Part shown: positions 26,487-35,075 of the stretch, piece after piece
Position numbering within the stretch: the first letter of the stretch is position 1
How the letters are laid out: every line of letters starts with the position of its first letter
NCBI GenBank assembly: GCA_030424595.1
Contig: JAUHWG010000010.1
Coordinates: forward strand, 124,001 to 188,000
DNA: 64,000 nt
From: Polyangia bacterium
Lineage (GTDB): Bacteria; Myxococcota_A; Polyangia; Nannocystales; Nannocystaceae
Reading direction: 5' to 3'
Translations under genes and position numbers: made by a program
The notes under the pieces: generated by a model
What the model saw: only the letters and a program-made list of their open reading frames with translations
Database searches by the model: none
What the model was told of the DNA's origin: nothing

Positions 26487-28394
26487 TTAAAACGGCGTCG
26501 CCTCGATCCGATGCAGATCGATCTTCGAGGTCACCTGGAGCAGCACGTTGGTCCCGACCTGACCCGGCTGATAGTCGAAGCGGATCTTCGGGTCGAGGCG
26601 AAAGCTCGTCCGCATCCAGCGGACGACCCCGTCTGCGTCCTTCGTCGCCGGCAGGGCGGCGAGCGTATGATAGGAATCGCCGTCCCACTCCTGGACGATC
26701 CCGTCGGTCGCCGCGGCATAGGAGAGGGAGACGACGACCTGACGCGCGTCGTCCTCCTTGAGGTCGACGAGCATGTTCGCCGACTCGGTCATCGCCCGCC
26801 GCGCGGGCAGGCTCAGGCCGCCGACGCCGAGCTCCGCCGGCGCGGCCCAGTCGACGGTGTAGAAGCGCACGCCGCCGGGCATCTCCGGCAGGGCGTCGTC
26901 CCCTGGACCCGCGACGATCGACCACGACGAGTCCGGGAGGTGGGTCTGCGGCCTGTGCTCGAAGAGGCGGCCGAGGACCAGGGCCCGCGCAGAGTCGACG
27001 GTGCCGCCCATGAGCGGCCGCTCAAAGGGCGTCAGATAGCTCGAGACGAGGATCGAGCGCGCGAGGTCAAAGGCGACAGGATCCGCCCCGGGCGCGTCGC
27101 CGTGGACCGCGTAGCCGATCGCCGCCGCTCGGGTCCACTTCCAGTCGCTGTCGCCCCCCGACGAGCCGTCGACCCGGCCGTGGAGGCGGGCCGGATGTCC
27201 GCTCCAGATCTGGGCCCCGAGGGTCCTGCTGATCTTGGCCATGTCGTCGCCTGTCCACCAGCCGCGCTCGCCGGCGAAGCGGATGAGCTGGAGGGTGACG
27301 AGCGCGTGGCTCACGTCCTCGGCCTTACGCTTGTCGACCGGCCAACCATCGTCGACGTAGTTCCACGAGTAGCCGCCCTTCGCGGTCGTGGTCGCCCGCT
27401 CTCGCAGGAGGCGGGCGCAGGCCTCGGGCCTGTCGGCGAAGGCCGGATCCTCGGTGGCCTCATAGTGGAGCTGCGAGGCCATCGCCACCAGGGCGCTGGT
27501 GTTGTGGACAGCCTTGGCGTCGGCCGGCTCGGTCGAGTACCAGAAGTACCCCAAGGTCTCGCCGCCCTCCTCGATCTCCGTGTAGTGCTCATTCCACAGG
27601 AGCAACATCTCGCCGAGGAAGCCCCGCGCGGCGGCGATCCGCTCCGCCTCGGCGTCATGACGGCCGTCACTCATATCCACATAGGCGAGGAGCTCGGCGA
27701 TGCCGAGGGCGACCATGCCGCTCTGCCAGCTGTAGGCGGTGAAGGCCGGGTTGGTCGTCCCGTCGCCGAAGGCGTCCCAGGCGTCGCTGAGGCCGAAGGC
27801 AGGGCCGCCGCCGACCACCTTGCCAGCCTCGGGGATCAGCTCCTCGATCTCGGTCAGGGCGAGGTCGACGAGGAGATCGCGGGTCTCCTCGCCGCCAGGG
27901 AGCTCGTGGCCCCAGGCCGCCGTCAAGAGCCCCGCGGTCGCCTGGAGCAGGTAGCCCTGGCCCGCGCTATGATCATAGTTTGCGCCGGTGTCGAGGCTCG
28001 CGCTGTTGCTGACGATGCTGTCTAGGAGGATCGTCAGGGCGCTCGGGTAGGGACCGAGCGACATGTCGGCGAGCGGCGAGAGCTCCTGGCCCCCGGTCGT
28101 CCCGCTCGTCCCGCTCGTCCCGCTCGTGCTCTCGGTCTCGCTCCCCGTCGCCTCCCCGGTGGTCCCGGAGGTCGTCGTCTCGCCGCTCTCGGTCGTCGCC
28201 TCCCCGGTCGACGCCGCAGTCCCCCCGGTGGAGCCGGTCCCCGTGCTCGTCCCGTCGGAGGCGGTCGACACCGTCACGTCTGGCTCATCCGTCGCGCTCG
28301 CGCTGGTCGCCTCCCCCTCGCCGACCGGACCGCAGCCGAGCAGCGAGAGGCCGAGGAGACAGGCGGAGGGTCTCAGGCTCGGTCGCACTCTCAT
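26487..28394 (-). CDS. Lipoprotein with alpha/alpha-toroid (six-hairpin glycosidase-like) domain
   Basis: A 635-residue protein. ATG 28394 gives a signal peptide ending LSLLGC (Cys21, followed by GPVGEGE, so no DD/DE pair). A Thr/Ser/Gly linker runs to about residue 110. The rest is almost all helical with repeated Trp/Gly/aromatic helix-turn-helix units: YSWQSGMVALGIAELLAY, FLGEMLLLWNEHYTEIE, TSALVAMASQLHYEA, GYSWNYVDD, EDVSHALVTLQLIRFA and DWKWTRAAAIGYAVHG. This is the pattern of the (alpha/alpha)6 glycosidase/terpenoid toroid superfamily. A beta-sandwich-like tail follows from about 530 (VRFYTVDWAAP onward). Catalytic acids cannot be assigned. The activity could be polysaccharide lyase or hydrolase, or none. 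TAGTAT lies seven bases before the ATG; no Shine-Dalgarno sequence is seen. Confidence 0.7.
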   Translation of the reverse strand: MRVRPSLRPSACLLGLSLLGCGPVGEGEATSASATDEPDVTVSTASDGTSTGTGSTGGTAASTGEATTESGETTTSGTTGEATGSETESTSGTSGTSGTTGGQELSPLADMSLGPYPSALTILLDSIVSNSASLDTGANYDHSAGQGYLLQATAGLLTAAWGHELPGGEETRDLLVDLALTEIEELIPEAGKVVGGGPAFGLSDAWDAFGDGTTNPAFTAYSWQSGMVALGIAELLAYVDMSDGRHDAEAERIAAARGFLGEMLLLWNEHYTEIEEGGETLGYFWYSTEPADAKAVHNTSALVAMASQLHYEATEDPAFADRPEACARLLRERATTTAKGGYSWNYVDDGWPVDKRKAEDVSHALVTLQLIRFAGERGWWTGDDMAKISRTLGAQIWSGHPARLHGRVDGSSGGDSDWKWTRAAAIGYAVHGDAPGADPVAFDLARSILVSSYLTPFERPLMGGTVDSARALVLGRLFEHRPQTHLPDSSWSIVAGPGDDALPEMPGGVRFYTVDWAAPAELGVGGLSLPARRAMTESANMLVDLKEDDARQVVVSLSYAAATDGIVQEWDGDSYHTLAALPATKDADGVVRWMRTSFRLDPKIRFDYQPGQVGTNVLLQVTSKIDLHRIEATPF

Positions 28395-28401
28395 GCCTGG
28401 G

Positions 28402-28407
28402 ATACTA
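28402..28407 (-). promoter_or_regulatory. TANNNT hexamer (TAGTAT), probable leaderless -10
   Basis: Minus strand TAGTAT, seven bases (CCCAGGC), ATG at 28394. Confidence 0.5.
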
Positions 28408-28523
28408 GCCCCGAGCGGCTCGGACTCGCCTGCCGCGCCTGAGCCACCCCCGCTCGGGAGCTCCGCGGCCCCGCGCCCGGCCGATCCGACCCGAGCCCAC
28501 GATCGCGCCAGCAATCCTTTCGG

Positions 28524-28561
28524 TTGACACGATGACCGATAGGGAACAATCGTTCAATTGT
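28524..28561 (+). promoter_or_regulatory. Promoter with overlapping operator of the TetR-headed operon
   Basis: TTGACA (28524-28529) is followed after 15 bases by AACAAT (28545-28550). The inverted repeat ACAAT-N6-ATTGT (28546-28550 and 28557-28561) covers the -10 and reaches the GTG start at 28560, an arrangement expected for autorepression by TetR. The leader would be absent or only a base or two. Confidence 0.55.
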
Positions 28562-29246
28562 GAGCCATGCTGCCATCACGGAGGCTGAGCGCCGCCTCTT
28601 GGACCTTGTCGGCGACATCGACCCGGCGACCCAGAAGGGTCGACGGCGCCGCCGGATCCTCGAGGTCGCGACCGAGACCTTCGCCCAGCTCGGCTACCGC
28701 AGGGCGAGCATCAGCGCGATCGCCTCGCAGGCGCAGATCGCCAAGGGGACGCTCTACCTCTACTTCGCCAACAAGAGCGAGCTCCTCCTCGCCGCGACCG
28801 CCTGGGAGAAGCTCAAGGTCACGGACTCGCTGCGGACGCTCTTCGACCACGAGCTGGACGCGCGGTCGCGGCTCCGCGGCTGGATCAAGACGGGGCTCCT
28901 CTTCACCGCCCGCTCGGCCCTCCTCTCCCGCCTCATCAGCGGCGACGAGGAGTTCAACGCGGTCCTGGCAGACCTCCCCGCCCCCTTCCTCGCGGAGTCG
29001 GCGAGCATCCAGCACCGGATCCTCGGCGATCTCGTCGCGGAGGCGACCGGCGAGGCGCCCCGCGATCCGGAGGCGCTGCGGCGCCGGGTCACGGCGATGA
29101 CGATGATCTTCATGGTCGCCCCCTACCTCCGCTCGCCGCACCTCCGGCAAGAAATGCCGATCGAGCAGCTCGCGGAGCAGATAGCTACGCTGATCGTCGA
29201 CGGGATAGACCCGCCTGCGCCGCCCCGAGGCGAGGAAGGACCATAG
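28560..29246 (+). CDS. TetR-family transcriptional regulator
   Basis: A 228-residue regulator. The N-terminal DNA-binding domain covers about residues 28-75 (RILEVATETFAQLGYRRAS, ISAIASQAQIAKGTLYLYFANKSE), with the canonical AQIAKGTLYLYF recognition helix of TetR. The C-terminal 150 residues are helical and would bind a ligand. It is the first gene of a same-strand run; the next gene starts 3 bases after the stop codon, so it is co-transcribed with the Lol-like genes and probably represses the whole operon through the palindrome over its own promoter. The GTG at 28560 is the only sensible start; an ATG at 28567 is in a different frame. Such pairing of TetR with LolA-like and permease genes implies control by an envelope or lipid signal. 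Confidence 0.88.
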   Translation: MSHAAITEAERRLLDLVGDIDPATQKGRRRRRILEVATETFAQLGYRRASISAIASQAQIAKGTLYLYFANKSELLLAATAWEKLKVTDSLRTLFDHELDARSRLRGWIKTGLLFTARSALLSRLISGDEEFNAVLADLPAPFLAESASIQHRILGDLVAEATGEAPRDPEALRRRVTAMTMIFMVAPYLRSPHLRQEMPIEQLAEQIATLIVDGIDPPAPPRGEEGP

Positions 29247-29248
29247 CC

Positions 29249-30067
29249 ATGACCAAAGCCATGACCAACACCGACCGCCGGACCACGCTCCGCCTCCTCT
29301 TGGGCGGGGCCTTCGCCCTCTCGTTCGCCTTGGCCGCGCCGAGCCAGGCGCTGGCGAAGGAGCTGCCACCGCCGGAGGACCCTGGCTTCGTCAAGGCGCT
29401 CCTCGATCAGATCGACGACCTCCACCGCGGCGACTCGAGCCACGGGCTGATGCAGATGAAGGTCCAGACCAAGCACTGGACCCGGTCGATGGCGATGGAG
29501 ACCTGGTCGCTCGGCGAGGAGCGCTCGCTGGTGCGGATCCTGGAGCCGAAGAAGGAGCGGGGCACCGCGACCCTCAAGGTCGAGGACGACCTCTTCACCT
29601 ACCTCGCCAAGACCGGGCGGACGATCAAGATCACGGGGGCGATGATGGGCGGCTCGTGGATGGGGAGCCACTTCACCAACGACGACCTGGTCAAGGGGAC
29701 GCGCCTCGCGGATGACTTTGAGACCTCCGTCAAGGACGGCCCCCTCACCGACGGCGAGGCGACCTACGCCCTGACCCTCGTCGCCAAGCCGGACGCCGCG
29801 GTGGTCTGGGGCAGGATCGAGATCATCGTCCGCAAGTCGGACCTGATGCCGGCGCGCGAGACCTTCTACGACGAGGACGGAGCGGCGCTGCGCCTCCTCG
29901 AGTTCTCCGAGTACCGGACCGTCGAGGGCCGCTCCTTCCCGGTCCGCATGCGGATGACCCCGCTCGACAAGCCCGGCGAGTTCACCGAGATCCGCTACGC
30001 GAAGATGGAGTTCAACGCCGGCCTGACGCCGGACTTCTTCAGCCTCCAGCGCCTCAAGTCGCTCTAG
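29249..30067 (+). CDS. LolA-like outer-membrane lipoprotein-sorting protein
   Basis: A 272-residue exported protein. The signal peptide is residues 1-36 (RRTTLRLLLGG hydrophobic core, ending in APSQALA/KE), possibly Tat-type because of the twin Arg. The mature part matches the 'outer membrane lipoprotein-sorting protein' family related to LolA/LolB: an unclosed beta-barrel that carries an acyl chain. Recognisable segments are KVQTKHWTRSMAMETWS, RSLVRILEPKKERGTATLKVEDDLFTYL, GRTIKITGAMMGGSWMGSHFTNDDLV and EFTEIRYAKMEFNAGLTPDFFSLQRL. There is no lipobox, so it is a soluble periplasmic carrier. It lies between the TetR gene (3 bases) and two permease genes (75 bases), suggesting that it receives lipid or lipoprotein from that transporter. 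Confidence 0.85.
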   Translation: MTKAMTNTDRRTTLRLLLGGAFALSFALAAPSQALAKELPPPEDPGFVKALLDQIDDLHRGDSSHGLMQMKVQTKHWTRSMAMETWSLGEERSLVRILEPKKERGTATLKVEDDLFTYLAKTGRTIKITGAMMGGSWMGSHFTNDDLVKGTRLADDFETSVKDGPLTDGEATYALTLVAKPDAAVVWGRIEIIVRKSDLMPARETFYDEDGAALRLLEFSEYRTVEGRSFPVRMRMTPLDKPGEFTEIRYAKMEFNAGLTPDFFSLQRLKSL

Positions 30068-30142
30068 TCGTTCTCGTGGTTCTCGCCCCATCGCGCCCGC
30101 CGAGACCGCCGGGCTCCAAGACCGGATCACCAAGGAGGAGAG

Positions 30143-31357
30143 ATGGACACGTTCAAGCTGGCCTGGCGCAATGTCTGGCGAAACCCGAGGCGGAGCGGCG
30201 TGACCATCGCCGCGACCAGCCTCGCGCTCTTCGTGATGATCTTCTACTCCGGGCTCATCACCGGCTACATGAACGGGATGGAGCGCAACATCATCGACCT
30301 CGAGGTCGGTGACGCGCAGGTCTTCGCCGAGGGCTACCGCAAGCTGCCCTCGCTCTACACCTCGATCGAGGCCCCGGACGAGCTGGTCGGCAAGCTCGAC
30401 GCCGCGGGCTTTCGCGCCTCCGCCAGGCTCCACGGCAGCGGCCTCGCAGCGGCGGGCGACAACTCCTCCGGGATCATGCTCCGCGGCCTCGACCCCGAGC
30501 GCGACGCCCAGGTCTCGAGCGTCTACACCAAGGTCGCCGACGGCGCGTGGCTCGACGCCGCGGCGCCCGGCGAGGTCGTCATCGGTCGACGCCTGGCCAA
30601 GACCCTCGGCGTCGCCGTCGGCGCGGAGATCGTCGTCCTCTCCCAGGCCGCGGACGGCTCGACCGCCAACGACCTCTACACCGTCCGCGGAGTGCTCGGC
30701 TCGGTCTCCGACCCCGTCGATCGGGGGACGGTCTTCATGACCGAGGACGCCTTCCGCGAGCTGATGGTCTTCCCAGAGGGCGCCCACCAGCTCCTCGTCC
30801 GCAAGCCCGAGAAGCTCGAGCTCGCCCGTGCGACCGAGGAGCTCGTCGCCCTGACGCCGGGCCTCGAGGCCAAGAGCTGGAAGGAGATCATGCCGACGAT
30901 GGCGTCGATGCTCGAGACCGGCCGCTCGGCGCAGATGATCATGTTTGTCATCGTCTACCTGGCGATCGGCATCATCGTCCTCAACGCGATGTTGATGGCG
31001 GTCTTCGAGCGGATCCGCGAGTTCGGCGTGCTCAAGGCGATCGGCGTCAGCCCGGGGATGGTGCTCCGCCTGATCTTCCTCGAGACCCTGATCCAGAGCG
31101 CGATCGCGGTGATCATCGGCGTCAGCCTCAGCGTCCCGGTCAACTACTACATGGTCCACACAGGCCTCGACATCGCCTCCCTCGGCAACCTCTCGGTGAT
31201 GGGCATGGCCATGGACACGACCTGGCGCTCCGAGGTCGACCTCTCGACCTACACGGGCCCGGTCCAGACCCTGCTCGTCATCATCCTCCTCGCGGTCCTC
31301 TACCCGGCGATGCGCGCCGCGTTCATCCGCCCGCTCGACGCGATCCGCCACCAGTGA
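30143..31357 (+). CDS. FtsX/LolCE-type ABC transporter permease, first subunit
   Basis: A 404-residue inner-membrane permease. An N-terminal helix (about residues 17-40, VTIAATSLALFVMIFYSG) is followed by a periplasmic MacB-like domain of about 220 residues and then three helices at about 265-295 (MIMFVIVYLAIGIIVLNAML), 315-340 and 375-395. The cytoplasmic coupling segment ERIREFGVLKAIGVSPG between helices 2 and 3 is the hallmark of the FtsX/LolCE fold, and the N-terminal WRNVWRNPRRSGVT is the typical amphipathic start. GGAG just before the ATG (AAGGAGGAGAG) is a strong Shine-Dalgarno. It should form a heterodimer with the next gene's product and use the ATPase downstream to extract lipoproteins or lipids from the inner membrane. 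Confidence 0.88.
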   Translation: MDTFKLAWRNVWRNPRRSGVTIAATSLALFVMIFYSGLITGYMNGMERNIIDLEVGDAQVFAEGYRKLPSLYTSIEAPDELVGKLDAAGFRASARLHGSGLAAAGDNSSGIMLRGLDPERDAQVSSVYTKVADGAWLDAAAPGEVVIGRRLAKTLGVAVGAEIVVLSQAADGSTANDLYTVRGVLGSVSDPVDRGTVFMTEDAFRELMVFPEGAHQLLVRKPEKLELARATEELVALTPGLEAKSWKEIMPTMASMLETGRSAQMIMFVIVYLAIGIIVLNAMLMAVFERIREFGVLKAIGVSPGMVLRLIFLETLIQSAIAVIIGVSLSVPVNYYMVHTGLDIASLGNLSVMGMAMDTTWRSEVDLSTYTGPVQTLLVIILLAVLYPAMRAAFIRPLDAIRHQ

Positions 31358-31377
31358 GCCCCCCCGGGAGAACCACG

Positions 31378-32628
31378 ATGCACGGCCCGAGACTCTCGAC
31401 CCTCGCCTGGCGCAACATCTGGCGAAACCGCCGGCGGACGCTGATCACCCTCTTTAGCATCGCCTTCGGCGTCTTCTTGGCGGTGATGTTTACCGGGATC
31501 GGCGACTCCACCTACGGCCAGATGATCGATCACTCGGCCCGCCTGGGCGGCGGTCATGTCGTCGTCCAGCACCCGGAGTACGCCGAGACCCCCTCGCTCA
31601 AGCGCAGCCTCCAGGACACCGACGCGCTCCGAGCCCGGGCCGAGGCGGACCCCGACGTGACGCGGGTCGTCCCCCGGGTCAGCGGCGCGGCGATGCTCTC
31701 GACCAGCACCGGCAGCGTCGGGGCGATGCTCCTCGGGATCGATCCCAAGGCCGAAGACCGCGACACCCTCGGGATCATCGACGCCCTCTCGGAGGGGGAG
31801 TTCTTCGCCGACGCCGACGACAAGGGGATCATCCTCGGCTCGACGCTCGCCGAGAACCTCGGGGTCAAGCTCGGCAAGAAGGTCGTCTTCACGGTCACCG
31901 ACAAGCACGGCGAGATCTCCTCGGGCCTGGCCCGGGTCAAGGGGATCGTCAACACCGGCTCGCCGACGATCGACGGCGGGATCTGTCTCCTGCCGATCGA
32001 CAGCCTGCGCAGGATCCTCGCCTACGACGCCGACGAGCTGACCCAGCTCGCGGTCTTCGTCGACGGCCATCGCAACTCCGCCGCGGTCGCCGGACGCCTC
32101 CGCGAAGGTCACCCAGAGAAGGAGAGTGCGGCGATCCTCACCTGGGACGAGGCTCAGCCCGATCTCGCCGGCTTCATCAGCATGAAGACGTCGAGCACGA
32201 TGATCCTGGAGCTGATCATCACGGTGCTGATCGCCGCGGGGATCTTCAACACCCTCTTCGTCTCGGTGATGGAGCGGCTGCGGGAGTTCGGGATCATGGC
32301 CGCGATCGGCTTCTCCTCGGGGCAGCTCTTCGCCCTCGTCCTCTGGGAGAGCCTCTGGCTCGCCCTTTGCGGGCTCCTGGCCGGGGTGCTCGTCACCGCC
32401 TACCCCTACTACTATCTGAACACGACGGGCCTCGACTACTCGCAGATGGTGGGCAGCGGGGCCGAGGTCGCAGGTGTGTCGATGGAGCCGATCCTCTACG
32501 TCGAGCTCTACGGGCCGAACGCGATCTTCATCGCCCTCGCGATCTTCATCGCGACGATGAGCGCCGGCCTCTACCCCGCGTGGCGGGCCGGGCGGATCGC
32601 CCCGGTCGAGACCATCCGCATCGTCTAG
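31378..32628 (+). CDS. FtsX/LolCE-type ABC transporter permease, second subunit
   Basis: A 416-residue permease of the same fold as its neighbour, starting at ATG 31378 with GGGAG seven bases before; a much longer open frame exists upstream but runs through the first permease gene. It begins LAWRNIWRNRRRTLITLF, has an N-terminal helix, a periplasmic MacB-like domain (about 45-275) and three C-terminal helices with the coupling motif MERLREFGIMAAIGFSSG (about 298-315). The two permeases share the same opening motif but are clearly diverged, which points to an asymmetric LolC/LolE-type pair. The first permease gene ends 20 bases upstream. The last residues (GRIAPVETIRIV) end in the PVE-TIR signature common to MacB/LolCE C termini. 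Confidence 0.88.
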   Translation: MHGPRLSTLAWRNIWRNRRRTLITLFSIAFGVFLAVMFTGIGDSTYGQMIDHSARLGGGHVVVQHPEYAETPSLKRSLQDTDALRARAEADPDVTRVVPRVSGAAMLSTSTGSVGAMLLGIDPKAEDRDTLGIIDALSEGEFFADADDKGIILGSTLAENLGVKLGKKVVFTVTDKHGEISSGLARVKGIVNTGSPTIDGGICLLPIDSLRRILAYDADELTQLAVFVDGHRNSAAVAGRLREGHPEKESAAILTWDEAQPDLAGFISMKTSSTMILELIITVLIAAGIFNTLFVSVMERLREFGIMAAIGFSSGQLFALVLWESLWLALCGLLAGVLVTAYPYYYLNTTGLDYSQMVGSGAEVAGVSMEPILYVELYGPNAIFIALAIFIATMSAGLYPAWRAGRIAPVETIRIV

Positions 32629-32685
32629 CGCGCCGCGCCCCGCCCTCTCCTGCCCCCATCCTCCTCGCCGAGAAACGAAGACCCC

Positions 32686-33444
32686 ATGGCCGCACCCGCC
32701 GCGAAGACCGACCCCCACGCCGACGCCGACGCTCGCACGAGCGCAGGGACGGCCCACAGCCCGCTCGTGGAGCTCGTCGACGTCACTCGCACCTACAAGC
32801 AGGGAAAGATCGAGGTCCACGCCCTCCGCGGCCTCAGCCTTACGGTCGAGCCCGGCGAGTTCCTCGCCCTCACGGGCCCCTCAGGCTCCGGAAAGACCAC
32901 AGCGCTGAACCTGATCGGCGCCTTGGACACGCCGACCAGCGGCAAGGTCCTCCTCGAGGGCCAGGACCTCGCCACCCTCTCGCGCTCCGCCCAGAGCAAG
33001 ATCCGCCGCGATCGGATCGGCTTCGTCTTCCAGGCCTACAACCTGATCCCGGTGCTCAGCGCCTACGAGAACGCCGAGCTCGTTCTCCGCCTCCAGGGCG
33101 TCCCCAAGGAGGAGCGGGCCCAGCGGGTCCACAAGCTCCTCGAAGATGTCGGCCTCGGCGGGATGGAGAAGCGGCGACCGAGCGAGATGTCCGGCGGTCA
33201 GCAGCAGCGGGTCGCGATCGCCCGGGCGATCGCCTCGAACCCGGCGGTGACCCTCGCCGACGAGCCGACCGCCAACGTCGACTCGGCGACCGCGGACCTG
33301 CTCCTCTCGCTGATGGAGAAGCTAAACCGCGAGCGCGGCGTGACCTTCATCTTCTCCACCCACGACCCGCGGGTCATGGCCAAGGCCCGGCGGATCGTCC
33401 ACCTCGTCGACGGCCAGATCGACCACGACGAGCGGAGAGAGTAG
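32686..33444 (+). CDS. LolD/MacB-type ABC transporter ATPase
   Basis: A 252-residue ABC ATPase. Walker A is GPSGSGKT (64-71), the Q-loop FVFQAYNLIPVLSAYENAEL (114-133) is typical of the LolD/MacB/FtsE group, the signature is MSGGQQQR (168-175), Walker B is VTLADEPTA (188-196) and the switch His is in FSTHDPRV. The 25-residue N-terminal extension (Ala/His/Asp-rich) is unusual for the family. It lies 57 bases after the second permease and its stop codon overlaps the start of the next gene by one base (TAGTG), so the products are translationally coupled. It powers the two FtsX-type permeases. Confidence 0.93.
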   Translation: MAAPAAKTDPHADADARTSAGTAHSPLVELVDVTRTYKQGKIEVHALRGLSLTVEPGEFLALTGPSGSGKTTALNLIGALDTPTSGKVLLEGQDLATLSRSAQSKIRRDRIGFVFQAYNLIPVLSAYENAELVLRLQGVPKEERAQRVHKLLEDVGLGGMEKRRPSEMSGGQQQRVAIARAIASNPAVTLADEPTANVDSATADLLLSLMEKLNRERGVTFIFSTHDPRVMAKARRIVHLVDGQIDHDERRE

Positions 33445-35075
33445 TGCCCAGGACCCTCGCCATCGCGCTCGTGCTCGAGATCGCGGGGGCTCCTCCAGCG
33501 GCCCCGAGCGCCCGCGATACGGCGTTGATCGAGGTCCCGGCGAGCCCGGCGGAGGACGTCGACAGGGGGCCTCCCAGCGAGACCGAGGGCGCAGGCCCAG
33601 ACGAGGGCGGGAGCGCGGGCGCGACCGGCGAGGAGCATGCCCAGGACCCGAGCACGGGCGCGACCGACGAGGACGACGGCTTCGACTTCGACTTCGACAG
33701 CCTCGGCAGCGGCTTCTCCGACAGCGCCACCGACCTGACCCCGGAGTCAGGCGAAGCGTCGGCGACGAAGACCCCCGGGACGAGCGGGACCTCCGACGGC
33801 AAGAGTGTGGCGGAGGGGGGCGACCCCGACGAGAGCCCGGAGGCGAAGAGGGAGCGAGAGCGCGCCAAACGTCGGGCGGAGCGCTCGGCGAAGCTCGACC
33901 GGATGCTCGGCGGCAGCCTCCGCCTCACCGGCGCCTACCTCCACTTCGACGACGAGCCCCTGCTCTTCCCGGACGGTGACGACGCGCTCGGCGTCGCCGT
34001 CGGCAGGGTCACGCTCGACGCCGACGCCGGCGAGCACGTCTCCTTCGAGCTCAACGGCTTCATCGATCTCTCGCGGGCGCCCGGGGCCGCGCTCGGGGGC
34101 GCCTTCGCCAGCGCCGGCGCGACCGACAGCGTCTACCGAACCCGCTATCTGAGCGCAGCCTTCTGGGACAACGGTGGGGTCCGCGGGACGCTCGGCGTCG
34201 ATCGGGCGGCGACCAGCGTCGTCGCCGGGCCCGTCAAGATCGACCTCGGGCGGATGCCGATCAACTACAGCGTCACCGGGGCCTTCGCCGCCAACGACTT
34301 CTACGCGCCCTTCTCGGCGACCTCGGTCAACCGCCTCTACAAGCCGGGCGTCGACGCGCTGCGCCTCTCCTTCGCCGCTGGGGCCCTCGCCAGCGTCGAC
34401 GTCGTCGGCGTCCTCGGCTACGACGCCGACGGTGTGCCGACCTGGGGACGCTCGTCGGTGCTGAGCCGCGCGGGTCTGGTCGCCGGCGGGTTTGAGTGGG
34501 GCGTGCTCGGGGGGAAGGTCGCCGAGCGCTGGGTCGTCGGCGGCTCCGCCCAGGGCGACGCCGGCCCCCTCGGCCTGCGGGCGGAGTTCCACGTCGGCTT
34601 CCCCGACGCGGACGGTGACGGGCGCCGCGGCGAGGACCTTCCGGTCTATGTCCGCGCCGCCGGCGGCCCCAACCTCGCCTTCACCTGGCACAACGCCAGC
34701 GTCAACGTCGACTACCAGCTCATCTCCGACGGCGCCAAGGGGCCGAGCGCCTACCTAGGCCGGGCCGCGGAGCTCTACCCCGACACGGTCCCCTTCCTCG
34801 CGCGCCACTACATCGCCCCGGCGATCGGCATGGACATCGTCCCGATCCTGCGGACGGCCGCCTACGCGATCGTCAACGCCAACGACGGATCCGGCCTCGC
34901 CGGCGCCTCGCTGCTCTACAACGTCGCCGACGAGTCCGACTTTATCCTCGGCCTCTTCGTCCCCTGGGGGAAGGGCTTTCAGGGCTTTGATCCGGTGACC
35001 AGCGTGCCCTCGCTCGGCAGCGAGTGGGGCCTGACGCCGCTGGTCCTCTACCTCGAATCACGCGTCTTCTTCTAG
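33444..35075 (+). CDS. Predicted outer-membrane beta-barrel protein of the Lol-like operon
   Basis: A 543-residue protein starting at GTG 33444, overlapping the ATPase stop by one base. It has a short hydrophobic N terminus (residues 4-25, LAIALVLEIAGAPPAAPSA) that could be a signal peptide, then about 125 residues of Asp/Glu/Gly/Ser-rich low-complexity sequence (including DFDFDFDSLGSG), then a basic helix (EAKRERERAKRRAERSAKLDRML). From about 155 to the end come alternating amphipathic strands, many ending in aromatic residues, and the C terminus is Arg-Val-Phe-Phe, the classical BAM-recognised end of an outer-membrane barrel. I do not recognise the family; it looks like the porin-like proteins sometimes paired with transporters. 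It converges with the MscS gene, with an 18-base overlap of coding ends. Confidence 0.65.
   Translation: MPRTLAIALVLEIAGAPPAAPSARDTALIEVPASPAEDVDRGPPSETEGAGPDEGGSAGATGEEHAQDPSTGATDEDDGFDFDFDSLGSGFSDSATDLTPESGEASATKTPGTSGTSDGKSVAEGGDPDESPEAKRERERAKRRAERSAKLDRMLGGSLRLTGAYLHFDDEPLLFPDGDDALGVAVGRVTLDADAGEHVSFELNGFIDLSRAPGAALGGAFASAGATDSVYRTRYLSAAFWDNGGVRGTLGVDRAATSVVAGPVKIDLGRMPINYSVTGAFAANDFYAPFSATSVNRLYKPGVDALRLSFAAGALASVDVVGVLGYDADGVPTWGRSSVLSRAGLVAGGFEWGVLGGKVAERWVVGGSAQGDAGPLGLRAEFHVGFPDADGDGRRGEDLPVYVRAAGGPNLAFTWHNASVNVDYQLISDGAKGPSAYLGRAAELYPDTVPFLARHYIAPAIGMDIVPILRTAAYAIVNANDGSGLAGASLLYNVADESDFILGLFVPWGKGFQGFDPVTSVPSLGSEWGLTPLVLYLESRVFF

Noticed and set aside
35058..35075. Overlapping convergent coding ends as a sign of a frameshift
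   Set aside because: Both proteins have natural C termini (barrel ending Phe-Phe; MscS tail), so the 18-base overlap is simply tight packing. The 53-base overlap at 62694-62746 is likewise accepted.
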